Below are positions 24,805-32,268 of a DNA stretch of 42,630 nucleotides, piece by piece (positions within the stretch are counted from its first letter, which is position 1; the number at the start of each line of letters is the position of its first letter). The stretch spans positions 1 to 42,630 of the forward strand of contig CAZHRJ010000007.1 in assembly GCA_964534765.1 (NCBI GenBank), in the 5' to 3' direction. The stretch comes from CAZHRJ01 sp964534765 (GTDB lineage: Bacteria; Lindowbacteria; 2-12-FULL-62-27). Made by a program: the position numbers and the translations under genes. The notes under the pieces are model-generated. The model did no database searches and was not told where the DNA came from. It saw only the letters and a program-made list of their open reading frames with translations.

Positions 24805-25986
24805 TCACGATTTGGGCAGTTTCACGTAGAACCGTACTCCGGCGCCTTCTTCCGACTGAATGTTCTCCACGCCAATGACGCCGCCATGAGCCTCCACGAT
24901 TCCCTTCGCGATCGCCAGTCCCAGACCGCTCTGGCCTTTGGATTTGCCCGCGATGGCGAATTGAACCGAGACATTGAATATCCTTTGGATTTGATCCGGA
25001 TTCAATATCTGCGGACCGTCGTTCTCGACCGAAATCTCCACGGCCGATGGCCCATCGGCCAGACGCACCCGGACCATCGAGACCGCATATCGAACCGCGT
25101 TTTCCAGAAGATTCGTCAGCACCTGCCCCAGACGGTCGGCATCCGCGTTCAGAATAAGTGGGAAGTCGGACTCCGACGGATAAACAAATCGCCGGCCGGC
25201 CGACTGGAGCTTCCCGTCGAATGCCAGGCAACACTGCCGAACACACTCCCGGATATCGATCGGAACTCGGACGACGGAAAATGTTCCGGTATCGAGTTTC
25301 GATAGATCCACCAGATCGGATACCAGATGCCGCATCCGGTTGGCGTTCCTCAGGGTCATCGCCAGAAATTCCAATTGACGGGGTGACAGAATGCCCGACA
25401 CCTCGTCTCTCAATAGCTCCAGCGATCCGACGACCGTCGCCAGCGGCGAATTCATGTCATGGACCACCATCGAGTAAAATGCCTTTCGGACGGAGGTCAC
25501 CTCCCGCAGTCGGCGCTCGCTCTCCCTCAGATTTTCCTCCTCCTGGCGGCGCGCGGAAATGTCCCGGCCGCTCGAGACAAAATGGGTGATCGACCCGCGC
25601 CTGTCAAAAATCGGCGTGATGACCTTCTCCTCGCAATACAACTCCCCGTTCTTCTTCCGGTTGACCAGGATGCCCTCATAGACGTTCCCGGCCAGAATCG
25701 TGTTCCAGAGTTTCTTGTACACGGCGGGATCCTGGCGGCCGGACTTGAGGATACCGGGCTTTCGACCGAGGACTTCATGGCGCGAGTATCCGGTCAGACG
25801 CTCAAAAGCGGGATTGACATATTCTATCAGTCCCTCCCGGTCGGTGATGAGGACGCCTTCCGCAATTTGATGGACAACCGTCGACAGGATTTGGATCTCC
25901 TCCATCGGCTGATCCACCCGGCCCGGCCAATGCGACTCGTGGGCATGCCAGGCTGATTGCTCCGTGACCGGAGACATGACACTCAT
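24805..25986 (-). CDS. PAS-domain sensor histidine kinase
   Basis: 393 aa, cytoplasmic. PAS-PAC at ~30-150: HQIAEGVLITDREGLIEYVN, PAFERLTGYSRHEVLGRKPG and a NRKKNGELYCEEKVITPIFD PAC part, the pattern of redox- or ligand-sensing PAS domains. HisKA H-box VVHDMNSPLATVVG (His ~176). HATPase: N box LTNLLENAVRYA, G1 VENDGPQI, G2 GQSGLGLAIAKGIVEAHGG. An ATG at 25986 is used; a second Met follows three residues later. No receiver is attached. The hybrid kinase begins 87 bp downstream, and the small helical protein ends 29 bp upstream, suggesting one transcription unit and possibly one signalling pathway. Confidence 0.92.
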   Translation of the reverse strand: MSVMSPVTEQSAWHAHESHWPGRVDQPMEEIQILSTVVHQIAEGVLITDREGLIEYVNPAFERLTGYSRHEVLGRKPGILKSGRQDPAVYKKLWNTILAGNVYEGILVNRKKNGELYCEEKVITPIFDRRGSITHFVSSGRDISARRQEEENLRESERRLREVTSVRKAFYSMVVHDMNSPLATVVGSLELLRDEVSGILSPRQLEFLAMTLRNANRMRHLVSDLVDLSKLDTGTFSVVRVPIDIRECVRQCCLAFDGKLQSAGRRFVYPSESDFPLILNADADRLGQVLTNLLENAVRYAVSMVRVRLADGPSAVEISVENDGPQILNPDQIQRIFNVSVQFAIAGKSKGQSGLGLAIAKGIVEAHGGVIGVENIQSEEGAGVRFYVKLPKS

Positions 25987-26015
25987 CTCAAAAATCCGGT
26001 GAGACGAGGCATCCG

Positions 26016-26492
26016 TCAGCGCCAGTCTGACTGATAAAATACCGGACTTTCCGGCAAGGCAGGTCCCTCTTGCCGGGCAAGAATGTCACGAATCTCATCC
26101 ATCACGGTCTCAGCCTTGATCAGGCACATCACCGACGCTGTGTCGAATGTCGGGTCGGCGGTCTCTCGGAGCGATCGGACGCTTTCAATGAGCCGAATGG
26201 TCATATTCAATACGCCTTCGAACGCGGTCCGAACCGTATATATCCTCGTCTCAAGTCGGATGTCGGTCAGAGGAGATTCGGTCAGCCTCAGCTCGTGAAT
26301 CCGGCAGTTCGTGTACTCCATGAGTGTCTCGACCAGATTCTCCAGGTCTGACTCGAACGTCCGCTGGTTGTCAATCAACGCGAGTCCAACGTTCATATCC
26401 GTCTCCGTACGCCTCAAAAGACGGTTCACCTTCCTGTACGCCCGGTCCAACTCTCGCTCGACCGGCGATTCGATCTCACATCCTACTGTCAT
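26016..26492 (-). CDS. Hypothetical all-helical cytoplasmic protein
   Basis: 158 aa from an ATG at 26492, preceded by AGGGGGT about 6 nt away; an upstream in-frame ATG (26567) has no ribosome site. The sequence is charged and helical throughout (ERELDRAYRKVNRLLRRTET; SDLENLVETLMEYTNCRIHE; NMTIRLIESVRSLRETADPT) with no signal, membrane segment or known motif. I do not recognise it. As first gene of a set with two histidine kinases it may be a signalling accessory, but this is only positional inference. Confidence 0.7.
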   Translation of the reverse strand: MTVGCEIESPVERELDRAYRKVNRLLRRTETDMNVGLALIDNQRTFESDLENLVETLMEYTNCRIHELRLTESPLTDIRLETRIYTVRTAFEGVLNMTIRLIESVRSLRETADPTFDTASVMCLIKAETVMDEIRDILARQEGPALPESPVFYQSDWR

Positions 26493-26684
26493 TTTGACCC
26501 CCTTTTGGTCATTTGATTTTTCTCCAGCCGCATGCTCCCGTGCGGTATTTGCTGTATGAGCTGCCAATATCGTGCCGTCAGACCAGGGCGCGCTGAGAAA
26601 CTATGTAATGCGTTGCCGGCAATGCCAATACGCATCAGAGCCGATGGGAGATTGGAATCTCTGAAATGTTGTCCGCTGTAATGA

Positions 26685-26923
26685 ATTGAGACGGAATATG
26701 TCCGTTTGAAAATAATGGCTGCTGGGAAAGTCTTCGTGTCGTCTGATCGACCGGCTATCCGGAATATCAGGTGTCGTTCAACATCCACGCGGACAATACG
26801 CTCACCCTTGAGGCCGTACACGAAGCGGAGGAGGAATTGAAATCGCGGCCTGTCGAAATCCCGGGCGTGGCGGCGGTCTTTATTCACATCGAACCGTATG
26901 TCCGGCGCGCTGACGAAATTTGA
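26685..26923 (+). pseudogene. Frameshifted remnant of a cation-efflux (CDF)-like protein C-terminus
   Basis: Two adjacent rightward frames together read as one protein end. From 26685: IETEYVRLKIMAAGKVFVSS. After a shift near 26745-26760: EYQVSFNIHADNTLTLEAVH, then EAEEELKSRPVEIPGVAAVF and IHIEPYVRRADEI, ending with a stop at 26921-26923. The second part matches the cytoplasmic dimerisation domain of CDF transporters (long beta strand, EAxxxAEEx helix, final VxxVxxHxEP). A stop lies just upstream of the first frame, and no membrane domain is visible in 26493-26680, so it is a decayed gene. The leftward frame covering this stretch (26489-26929) looks like a shadow. Confidence 0.5.
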
Positions 26924-26948
26924 CATCATTCACATGCTGTCGTAGAAT
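26920..26948 (+). promoter_or_regulatory. Consensus sigma-70 promoter of the toxin-antitoxin pair
   Basis: A perfect -35 TTGACA (26920-26925) and a -10 TAGAAT (26943-26948) are 17 bp apart. Predicted start of transcription is near 26955, giving a leader of about 105 nt before the antitoxin ATG. The -35 box overlaps the stop of the CDF-like remnant. Confidence 0.75.
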
Positions 26949-26970
26949 TCATCCGAGGTAGGCATCCCGC

Positions 26971-27029
26971 CCCCAACGCGCAATGAAGAAAATTCCCTCT
27001 TGGAATTTCCCGTGACTGGAGCGTTGGGG
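26971..27029 (+). repeat. Nested inverted repeat in the toxin-antitoxin leader
   Basis: Outer arms CCCCAACGC (26971-26979) and GCGTTGGGG (27021-27029) are perfectly complementary, as are inner arms AAATTCC (26990-26996) and GGAATTT (27002-27008) with a 5-nt loop. In RNA or single-stranded DNA this folds into a long hairpin with an internal loop. The outer AAC...GTT arrangement and 59-bp size recall integron attC sites, but the 3' box does not fully fit GTTRRRY and no second site follows the genes. A REP- or MITE-like element is another possibility. Confidence 0.7.
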
Positions 27030-27032
27030 ACA

Positions 27033-27046
27033 GGACATCCATGTCC
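27033..27046 (+). promoter_or_regulatory. Palindromic operator candidate GGACAT-CC-ATGTCC
   Basis: Perfect 6-bp arms around a 2-bp spacer, directly abutting the Shine-Dalgarno GGAGG (27047-27051) of the antitoxin gene. FitAB and VapBC pairs are normally autoregulated by binding of the RHH antitoxin to such leader palindromes, so this is the most likely site. Confidence 0.5.
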
Positions 27047-27059
27047 GGAGGTACTTGGA

Positions 27060-27311
27060 ATGAAACAATTAACGATTCGGAACGTCAGTGATGACTTGGC
27101 AAAGGCCTTGAGCAATGAGCAGCGGGTTCGAGGAACGTCACTCAATCAAACTGTGCTGGATCTTTTGCGCCGGGTCCTGGGTGTTGGGCCAGGTGCGTCA
27201 TACGACAATGGGCTTGGGAAGCTGGCGCAGGGGTGGTCGGAGGATGAGGCGAAGCGGTTTGAGGCCGATACGGCCATTTTCGAGCAGATCGACGAGAAAC
27301 AGTGGCGTTGA
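27060..27311 (+). CDS. FitA-like ribbon-helix-helix antitoxin
   Basis: 83 aa from an ATG at 27060, 8 nt after GGAGG; a longer frame from 27000 lacks a ribosome site and overlaps the leader hairpin. MKQLTIRNVSDDLAKALSNE followed by TSLNQTVLDLLRRVLG is a typical RHH fold of FitA antitoxins (beta strand TIRNV, then two helices). The C-terminal part (SYDNGLGKLAQGWSEDEAKR...) matches the region that wraps the PIN toxin. It is expected to neutralise the next gene's product and repress the operon. Its stop overlaps the toxin TTG start (TTGA). Confidence 0.88.
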   Translation: MKQLTIRNVSDDLAKALSNEQRVRGTSLNQTVLDLLRRVLGVGPGASYDNGLGKLAQGWSEDEAKRFEADTAIFEQIDEKQWR

Positions 27312-27715
27312 AACGGATTTGCCTGGACACATCCGCGTACAGTCACTTTAAACGAGGTCGGACGGAGGTTGTAGACATCGTGCGGCGCGCGCGGGTCGTC
27401 GGAGTTCCGGCCGTTGTTCTGGGAGAATTGCGCGCGGGATTTCTTCTCGGCGACCGGCCGGATGAAAATGAGGCGGAACTTCAAGAATTCCTTCAGCATC
27501 CCGCCGTCGTGGTCCACCAGGTGGATGACGAATCATCGGTCTGTTACGCGAAGATCGTCGTGGCCTTGCGGCGGGGAGGGACTCCCCTGCCCACGAATGA
27601 CATCTGGGTTGCGGCGCTGGCCGTCCGTGAGGGTTCAACGATCGTGACGTACGACGAACATTTCCGCCGCATTAGCGGCGCCGCCCACCACATTTTGCAG
27701 GCGGCGCCGGCGTAG
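27308..27715 (+). CDS. PIN-domain toxin (VapC/FitB family)
   Basis: 135 aa from TTG 27308, which overlaps the antitoxin stop; GTG at 27302 is the alternative. The PIN acidic residues are in place: ICLDTSAYSHFKRG (first Asp), VPAVVLGELRAGF (Glu), LPTNDIWVAALA (Asp) and IVTYDEHFRRI (last Asp). PIN toxins are Mg-dependent ribonucleases, often cutting initiator tRNA or rRNA. The pair lies beside a broken transporter gene, in line with mobile history. No terminator is evident; downstream 27716-27799 has only a GC palindrome. Confidence 0.9.
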   Translation: MKRICLDTSAYSHFKRGRTEVVDIVRRARVVGVPAVVLGELRAGFLLGDRPDENEAELQEFLQHPAVVVHQVDDESSVCYAKIVVALRRGGTPLPTNDIWVAALAVREGSTIVTYDEHFRRISGAAHHILQAAPA

Positions 27716-27773
27716 TACACCGAAACTTAAAAAACTTAAGGCCTGACGCCATCACCCGGTCTCACTGACGGGA

Positions 27774-27787
27774 CCGCCGGCCGGCGG
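27774..27787. repeat. Perfect 14-bp palindrome CCGCCGGCCGGCGG
   Basis: It lies between the convergent PIN toxin gene and the last gene of the cytochrome operon. It could form a hairpin that ends or protects transcripts from either side, but no T-run follows directly. Apart from this and a short AT-rich stretch (ACTTAA twice, 27725-27739) the 84-bp gap shows nothing. Confidence 0.4.
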
Positions 27788-27799
27788 CCTGAAGACGCG

Positions 27800-28009
27800 T
27801 CAGAGAATATCATCCGATCTGAGTTCAAAAATCACGGCAAGGACATAGAGGAGAACGCTCACCAGCAGCAATGATTGCCCGACGGCCAGAAATAGCGTAA
27901 GTCTGAGCGGGGTGACGGAGAAAATGAGAGGCGCCGAGGCCAGCAGGCCCATCACCTGGGTCACGACTGAGAATAGAAGATATTTTCGTACTCGCGGGGG
28001 GGCGTTCAT
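27800..28009 (-). CDS. Small two-helix membrane protein of the cytochrome operon
   Basis: 69 aa from an ATG at 28009 that overlaps the stop of the NapC-like gene (ATGA). Two hydrophobic helices: YLLFSVVTQVMGLLASAPLI and LFLAVGQSLLLVSVLLYVLA, joined by a short loop; charged end ELRSDDIL. I know no named family. As last gene of the Rieske/cytochrome b operon it may be a small structural subunit, as in other quinol-oxidising complexes. Confidence 0.75.
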   Translation of the reverse strand: MNAPPRVRKYLLFSVVTQVMGLLASAPLIFSVTPLRLTLFLAVGQSLLLVSVLLYVLAVIFELRSDDIL

Positions 28010-28650
28010 TGGGAGACCTCCGGCCGTTCCGTGCCTCCCTGTACTCCCACGACATGCCCCCCATCCGTGGGGGTTGGGTGCATGTCGCCGTGACAGTCCT
28101 GGCAACGAGTTTCGGCGTTCAACATGTCCTTGGCGCTCCAAAGACCAGCGTGTTCCTCCCGCGCGCGGTAGCTGCGGGCATTCCCGTGACAGTGGAAACA
28201 GGTTTCGTAATCATATTTCCCGTGAATCTTAATCGGCGTGTCATAGCCGATAACATAATAGTTGAGTAGATGCCGCAGGCCCGCCGCTTTGGCTTTCATC
28301 GGGGCGATGAGTTTGTAACCAGTGTGGCAGGTATAACACTGATTCTCGTTCACGCTCCGATTTTGGATATGAAGTGTCGCCAGATTGGTGCTGACCGGGT
28401 CGTAAATGTCGTTCACATGCGCCGCCATCGCGTGGCAAGACCCGCAGAACTCAACGGTCTTGGATCCCCGGGACGCCTGTTCGTTAAATCCCCAGAGGGC
28501 GGCCAGGGGGACAAACAGGAGAGGCATTGGCAAGATCCAGCGCATCCGGCGGTCGATTTCGGCTTGCCGGAGGTTCCAGCCGAATTTGGCCAGAAGAAAT
28601 ATCAGCAGAGCCAGACACAACGCGACTCCCCAATCTGACCATCCGTTCAT
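28006..28650 (-). CDS. NapC/NirT-like membrane tetrahaem cytochrome c
   Basis: 214 aa. Two N-terminal hydrophobic segments (~6-23 and ~38-55) precede a periplasmic domain with four CXXCH haem sites: CGSCH (69), CYTCH (105), CFHCH (151) and CQDCH (183). NapC/NirT/NrfH proteins oxidise quinol and pass electrons to periplasmic reductases. Here the protein is fused by 4-nt overlaps to cytochrome b (28647-28650) and to the small membrane protein, so it may serve as the c-type subunit of the b/Rieske complex rather than as a free quinol dehydrogenase. C-terminal tail GGHVVGVQGGTERPEV is low-complexity. Confidence 0.9.
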   Translation of the reverse strand: MNGWSDWGVALCLALLIFLLAKFGWNLRQAEIDRRMRWILPMPLLFVPLAALWGFNEQASRGSKTVEFCGSCHAMAAHVNDIYDPVSTNLATLHIQNRSVNENQCYTCHTGYKLIAPMKAKAAGLRHLLNYYVIGYDTPIKIHGKYDYETCFHCHGNARSYRAREEHAGLWSAKDMLNAETRCQDCHGDMHPTPTDGGHVVGVQGGTERPEVSQ

Positions 28651-29834
28651 TCCGGTCTTTCCTCCCCTCCCGCCCCGCGCGGCGCCGGCGGCGTGACACT
28701 GATCCGTGTCAGGCGGCCGTAGAGATCGACATCGTAGGTTCTACCGAAAAGCGTCACCTCGCTTTCTGATATCTTGCCGATGACTCCCAGCGCAAGCGTG
28801 ATTGTGATCGCAATGGCGCCCAGCACCATCGCCGTCGGCCGACGTTTCGGGTGGCGCTCAGGGCTGCGGTCGATAAAGGGCAGGAGAATCAAGAGGAGCG
28901 GCGGGATCATGGACGTGAAGATGCCAAGCGTCTCCGGAAAATATTTGAGCATCTGGTAGGTCGACAGGAAATACCATTCGGGTTTGATCCCCGCCGGCGT
29001 GTTGAACGGATCGGCCGGCTCGCCCAACTCGGACGGAGAAAAGATCACGAATGCGAGGAGAATTCCCAGGAAGATCGTAAATACGCTCATTTCTTTGAGG
29101 ACATGTTCAGGAAAAAATCGGAGACTCCGGTCCGGATGGAAGACGGGTTCAATGCCGACGCGGTCCATCGTCGAAAGATTTTGCAGGCGCATCAAAAATA
29201 AATGGAGGGAGACCAGCCCCACGATCACCCACGGCAAAACCACCACGTGCAGGACGTAAAACCTCGCCAGCGTCTCCCCGCTGACCGTTTCTCCGCCGCG
29301 CAGGAGAACCGCGAGGTGATTGCCGATGAGCGGCACCGCCCGCGTGACCTCCGTGCCGACCGTCGTGGCCCAGTAGGATAGCTGGTTCCAGGGAAGAAGA
29401 TATCCGGTGAAACCGAACGTGACGGTGACGCCAAAAAGCGCGACGCCGGTGACCCACGTCAGTTCCCTCGGCTTTTTGTAACTGCCCATGACAAACACGC
29501 GGAGCATGTGGAGAATGAGCATGACAATCATGAGGGTGGCGCCCCAGGAGTGAAGCCCGCGGATGAGCCACCCCGCCGGCACTTCTGTCTGGATGAATTT
29601 GATCGAATCGAAGGCGTGATCGGACGTCGGCCGGTAATAGACCATGAGGAGGACCCCGGTGACAATCTGGTTCACGAGAAGAAACAGCGCGAGGCTTCCG
29701 AACGTGTGCCACCAGGAGACGTGCGGCGGGAGCGGTTTTTGAGCCTGATGTTGGGTGAAGTCTTTGAACGCGTCCCATGCGTAGCGTTCGCGCAAAAAGC
29801 GTTCGACGGCGGCCTTGAGTTTCCCGATACTCAT
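28647..29834 (-). CDS. Cytochrome b of a Rieske/cytochrome bc-type complex
   Basis: 395 aa from an ATG at 29834 overlapping the Rieske stop (ATGA); an upstream frame start at 29999 lies inside the Rieske gene. It joins a b6-like N-terminal half and a subunit-IV-like C-terminal half. Haem-ligand histidines are in LHSWGATLMIVMLILHMLRV and in RFYVLHVVVLPWVIVGLVSL followed by HLFLM. GYLLPWNQLSYWATTVGTEV is a family landmark. The quinol-oxidation motif PEWY is present in GIKPEWYFLSTYQMLKYF. It should oxidise menaquinol and pass one electron to the Rieske centre and one across the membrane. The acceptor for the high-potential branch is probably one of the multihaem cytochromes encoded here, since no cytochrome c1 or f is present. 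Confidence 0.95.
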   Translation of the reverse strand: MSIGKLKAAVERFLRERYAWDAFKDFTQHQAQKPLPPHVSWWHTFGSLALFLLVNQIVTGVLLMVYYRPTSDHAFDSIKFIQTEVPAGWLIRGLHSWGATLMIVMLILHMLRVFVMGSYKKPRELTWVTGVALFGVTVTFGFTGYLLPWNQLSYWATTVGTEVTRAVPLIGNHLAVLLRGGETVSGETLARFYVLHVVVLPWVIVGLVSLHLFLMRLQNLSTMDRVGIEPVFHPDRSLRFFPEHVLKEMSVFTIFLGILLAFVIFSPSELGEPADPFNTPAGIKPEWYFLSTYQMLKYFPETLGIFTSMIPPLLLILLPFIDRSPERHPKRRPTAMVLGAIAITITLALGVIGKISESEVTLFGRTYDVDLYGRLTRISVTPPAPRGAGGEERPE

Positions 29835-30289
29835 ACAGGCGGCACCCTCACTTTCACGTTGTCGCCGACAACGATCACCTCGTAGGCGAGGAGCGGGCCG
29901 GGTGGCGGGCCGGAAACGACCTTGCCGTCCTGTGAAAACACGCCGGCGTGGCACGGGCATTTGAATGTGCGGGTTGGCCCGTCCCATTGGACGATGCATC
30001 CCAAGTGCGGGCAGGCGAGAGAATAGGCCTTGAATTCAGATTCCGAAATCCGGATGACGGCGAAGGGATGGCCACCCACCTGAAAATTTCGAGCGTTGGC
30101 CACCCGCCAGTCCTTGATTGGGCCGGCGTCGATGACATCCTGCGCGCCGCCGCGTTTTCGCGCCGGCCAGAGGTAGGCACCGATGGGTGCAAGCATGGCA
30201 ACCAGAACCGTCGCAAGTCCCACGCTCAGAAAATAGTCCAGGAATTGCCGGCGCGGCAGACCGTTGTTCATTTTGTTAATCGCGGCCAT
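29831..30289 (-). CDS. Rieske [2Fe-2S] protein
   Basis: 152 aa from an ATG at 30289, with AAGTGG about 8 nt upstream; ATG 30271 is an alternative just after the nonahaem gene's stop. The N-terminus LPRRQFLDYFLSVGLATVLV, with the RR pair before a hydrophobic helix, is a TAT-type uncleaved anchor usual for Rieske subunits. The cluster is bound by CPHLGC (box 1) and CPCHAGVFSQDGKVVSGPPP (box 2). It receives electrons from menaquinol at the cytochrome b Qo site. From 30289 its first codons overlap the end of the nonahaem cytochrome gene by 14 nt. Confidence 0.93.
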   Translation of the reverse strand: MAAINKMNNGLPRRQFLDYFLSVGLATVLVAMLAPIGAYLWPARKRGGAQDVIDAGPIKDWRVANARNFQVGGHPFAVIRISESEFKAYSLACPHLGCIVQWDGPTRTFKCPCHAGVFSQDGKVVSGPPPGPLLAYEVIVVGDNVKVRVPPV

Positions 30290-31520
30290 GATTTTGATCC
30301 ACTTCCGCGCGTTTGGCGGCGCAGGAGATCGACAACGCGAGCAAAAAAAGGATGATGGGCACAAACATCAGCCGACGGATGCCCTCGCTCATGATTTTTT
30401 CCCTGATCGATTGCCGTATCTGATCCAGCCGGTTCGAATTTTCCCGCTGGACTTTGGAAAGGTCCGCTAAATTGAGCGCGTGCTGGGCCGGCGTCAGCGC
30501 GATGAGCGCCGTCTTGGCCTCCTCCATCTGAACCTGCGCTTCGCCGACGTCAAATCCCCGCGCGGCGGCTTTCTGCAGTTCGTCCGACACGGACGAAATG
30601 TCCCGCCGCAGTTGCCCGAATCCCACGCGAAACTCGTCCCGCACTTGGAGGGCTTTGCCGTCAGCGGGCTTGTGGCAGTCCTGACAGGCGGTGCGCAGGA
30701 GGTCTTCGGTCGGATGAAGAATGGCGTGATTGGAGTGGCAGGAAATGCAGGCTTTCATTTTTCCAGCGGCCGTGGCGCCTGCGTGAGGACTGTTTGAGAA
30801 AGCCAAGGCCTCCCGGATGTGGCAGGAGCCGCAGACCTCGCTGACCTGCCGAACGCCCGGCGGGACGGCCCCATGGTTGCCGTGGCAGGTGGCGCAGGTC
30901 GGCGCCGAGAGGTCCTTGCGGACGCGCAGAGCGTGCGCGTGAACACTGCGCTCGTAGTCAGCCGGATGGGCCGCGGACAATTTGTATTTCGACATCGTCG
31001 CCGCGTCCGCATGACATTTGCCGCACGTCGCCGGGACGTTCGTCGGATGGACGCTCGACGCCGGATCTTTGGGACGTTTGATGCCGTGCGACCCATGGCA
31101 GTCTGCGCAGACGGCGACGTTTTCGTCGCCGGCGCCGAACAGCTGCTCGCCGTGTTTGGATGTCCTGTAATGCGCCAACTGGTCGGTCGGCAGACGGAAG
31201 GGATTCATCCTGCGCACGTCACTGTGGCATCCGCCGCAAAATTCCGGGATGTCCTTCCGGCCCGGCTTGCCCTTGAACGACGTGTCGTCGAACATCGCCG
31301 ACTCGGCCTGGACGTTTGGATTTCCCCCGTGACAGCCGTGACAGCCAACCTGGGCGTGGACGCTGGATCGCACACGCTCTACCAGATCCGGGTCCGTCTC
31401 GGCGTGGCATGACTCACAACTGCTCGCTGATGCCGGCTGGAGCCGCCCACACTGGAAGAAAACGGCCGCGACGATGATGAACTCCGTTGCGTACCCATTC
31501 AAAAAATATCGCTTTCTCAC
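30276..31520 (-). CDS. Membrane-anchored nonahaem cytochrome c
   Basis: 414 aa from a GTG at 31520. A signal/anchor segment (FIIVAAVFFQ) is followed by nine CXXCH sites at about residues 35, 60, 95, 138, 166, 209, 230, 258 and 279. The segments SSVHAQVGCHGCHGGNP, HYRTSKHGEQLFGAGDENVA and HGSHGIKRPKDPASSVHPTN resemble multihaem cytochromes of NapC-linked and anammox-type respiratory clusters. After the haem domain come ~75 residues of charged coiled-coil-like helix (ELQKAAARGFDVGEAQVQME) and a C-terminal transmembrane helix (LMFVPIILFLLALSISC). It could replace cytochrome c1 as electron acceptor of the b/Rieske complex; this is inference from the operon. Confidence 0.9.
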   Translation of the reverse strand: MRKRYFLNGYATEFIIVAAVFFQCGRLQPASASSCESCHAETDPDLVERVRSSVHAQVGCHGCHGGNPNVQAESAMFDDTSFKGKPGRKDIPEFCGGCHSDVRRMNPFRLPTDQLAHYRTSKHGEQLFGAGDENVAVCADCHGSHGIKRPKDPASSVHPTNVPATCGKCHADAATMSKYKLSAAHPADYERSVHAHALRVRKDLSAPTCATCHGNHGAVPPGVRQVSEVCGSCHIREALAFSNSPHAGATAAGKMKACISCHSNHAILHPTEDLLRTACQDCHKPADGKALQVRDEFRVGFGQLRRDISSVSDELQKAAARGFDVGEAQVQMEEAKTALIALTPAQHALNLADLSKVQRENSNRLDQIRQSIREKIMSEGIRRLMFVPIILFLLALSISCAAKRAEVDQNHGRD

Positions 31521-31617
31521 GGCATCTTTTTATGTCTGATGTGGAAATTTCGGCGACTATTCACTTCCTCTCCCCCGCACGGCCGCAATGGCCGCCAGCG
31601 CCTGTACGGACGGCATC

Positions 31618-32217
31618 CTATTTTGCCCCTTCCTTTTTCTTGTGCTCGTGCACCTTGCTCTTGCGCTTCTCGAAATTGAACTTCTCCTTCTCGAACGGAT
31701 TGTCATTCCGGTGGCACTGCCTGCAAGTCGCCTCCGGCGGAATATTCAACCCGGCGGCGAGCGCCCTCTCCCGGTTTTTCATGACCGGAACGCTCGCGTA
31801 ATCCGCTCCGGCCCCGTGGCAGGCTTCGCACGACACGCCTTCGTGGACGGATTTGCCGGTCTTCGGATCATGTCCCGTCGTATGGCAGGAAAGGCACGTC
31901 TTGAACTCTCCGGTCTTGACGAAGTGAACTCCTGTGTCGGTGACCACCGAGACTTCCGGATCGACCTTGAGGTCCGCCGGACGCTTGTTCACGGTTGACA
32001 TCGCCGTGGCATGCTTGGTTTTCGACCACGACTCAAACTGGAGCTTGTGACACTTCTTGCACTTGTCCACTCCCACGTACGCGTGTTTGCCCTGCACGGC
32101 CGGCGGTTTGTCGGCAGCGCTCGCGCCCATGTCGGGCCAGAGCAGAATCGCCAGACAGATCAGCGAAAACAGGATGGCAAGGATCACGCCTGCCACCACA
32201 AACGTCCGCTCCATCAT
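31618..32217 (-). CDS. Tetrahaem cytochrome c-554-like protein, membrane-anchored
   Basis: 199 aa from the ATG pair at 32217, with AGAGGG about 8 nt upstream; earlier in-frame starts lack a ribosome site. One N-terminal helix (FVVAGVILAILFSLICLAIL) may anchor it. Four CXXCH sites follow: CKKCH in YVGVDKCKKCHKLQFESWSK, CLSCH, CEACH and CRQCH. The YVGxxxCxxCHxxxxxxWxxTxHA pattern is that of cytochrome_C554 proteins. The C-terminus is very basic (FNFEKRKSKVHEHKKKEGAK), as if to dock on an acidic partner. It sits between the outer-membrane porin gene (50 bp upstream) and the nonahaem gene, fitting a periplasmic shuttle role. Confidence 0.9.
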   Translation of the reverse strand: MMERTFVVAGVILAILFSLICLAILLWPDMGASAADKPPAVQGKHAYVGVDKCKKCHKLQFESWSKTKHATAMSTVNKRPADLKVDPEVSVVTDTGVHFVKTGEFKTCLSCHTTGHDPKTGKSVHEGVSCEACHGAGADYASVPVMKNRERALAAGLNIPPEATCRQCHRNDNPFEKEKFNFEKRKSKVHEHKKKEGAK

Positions 32218-32268
32218 ATTGATTTCCCTCTCATCGAGTTCCATGTCCGCCGCCGCCCGTCCTCTCAC

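Noticed and set aside
26489..26929. 146-aa leftward ORF before the kinase set
   Set aside because: It is antisense to the CDF-like remnant and overlaps the start of the helical protein; no ribosome site.
26971..27029. Integron attC site as a firm call
   Set aside because: The 3' box reads GTTGGGG rather than GTTRRRY, no second site follows the toxin gene and no integron integrase is in the window.
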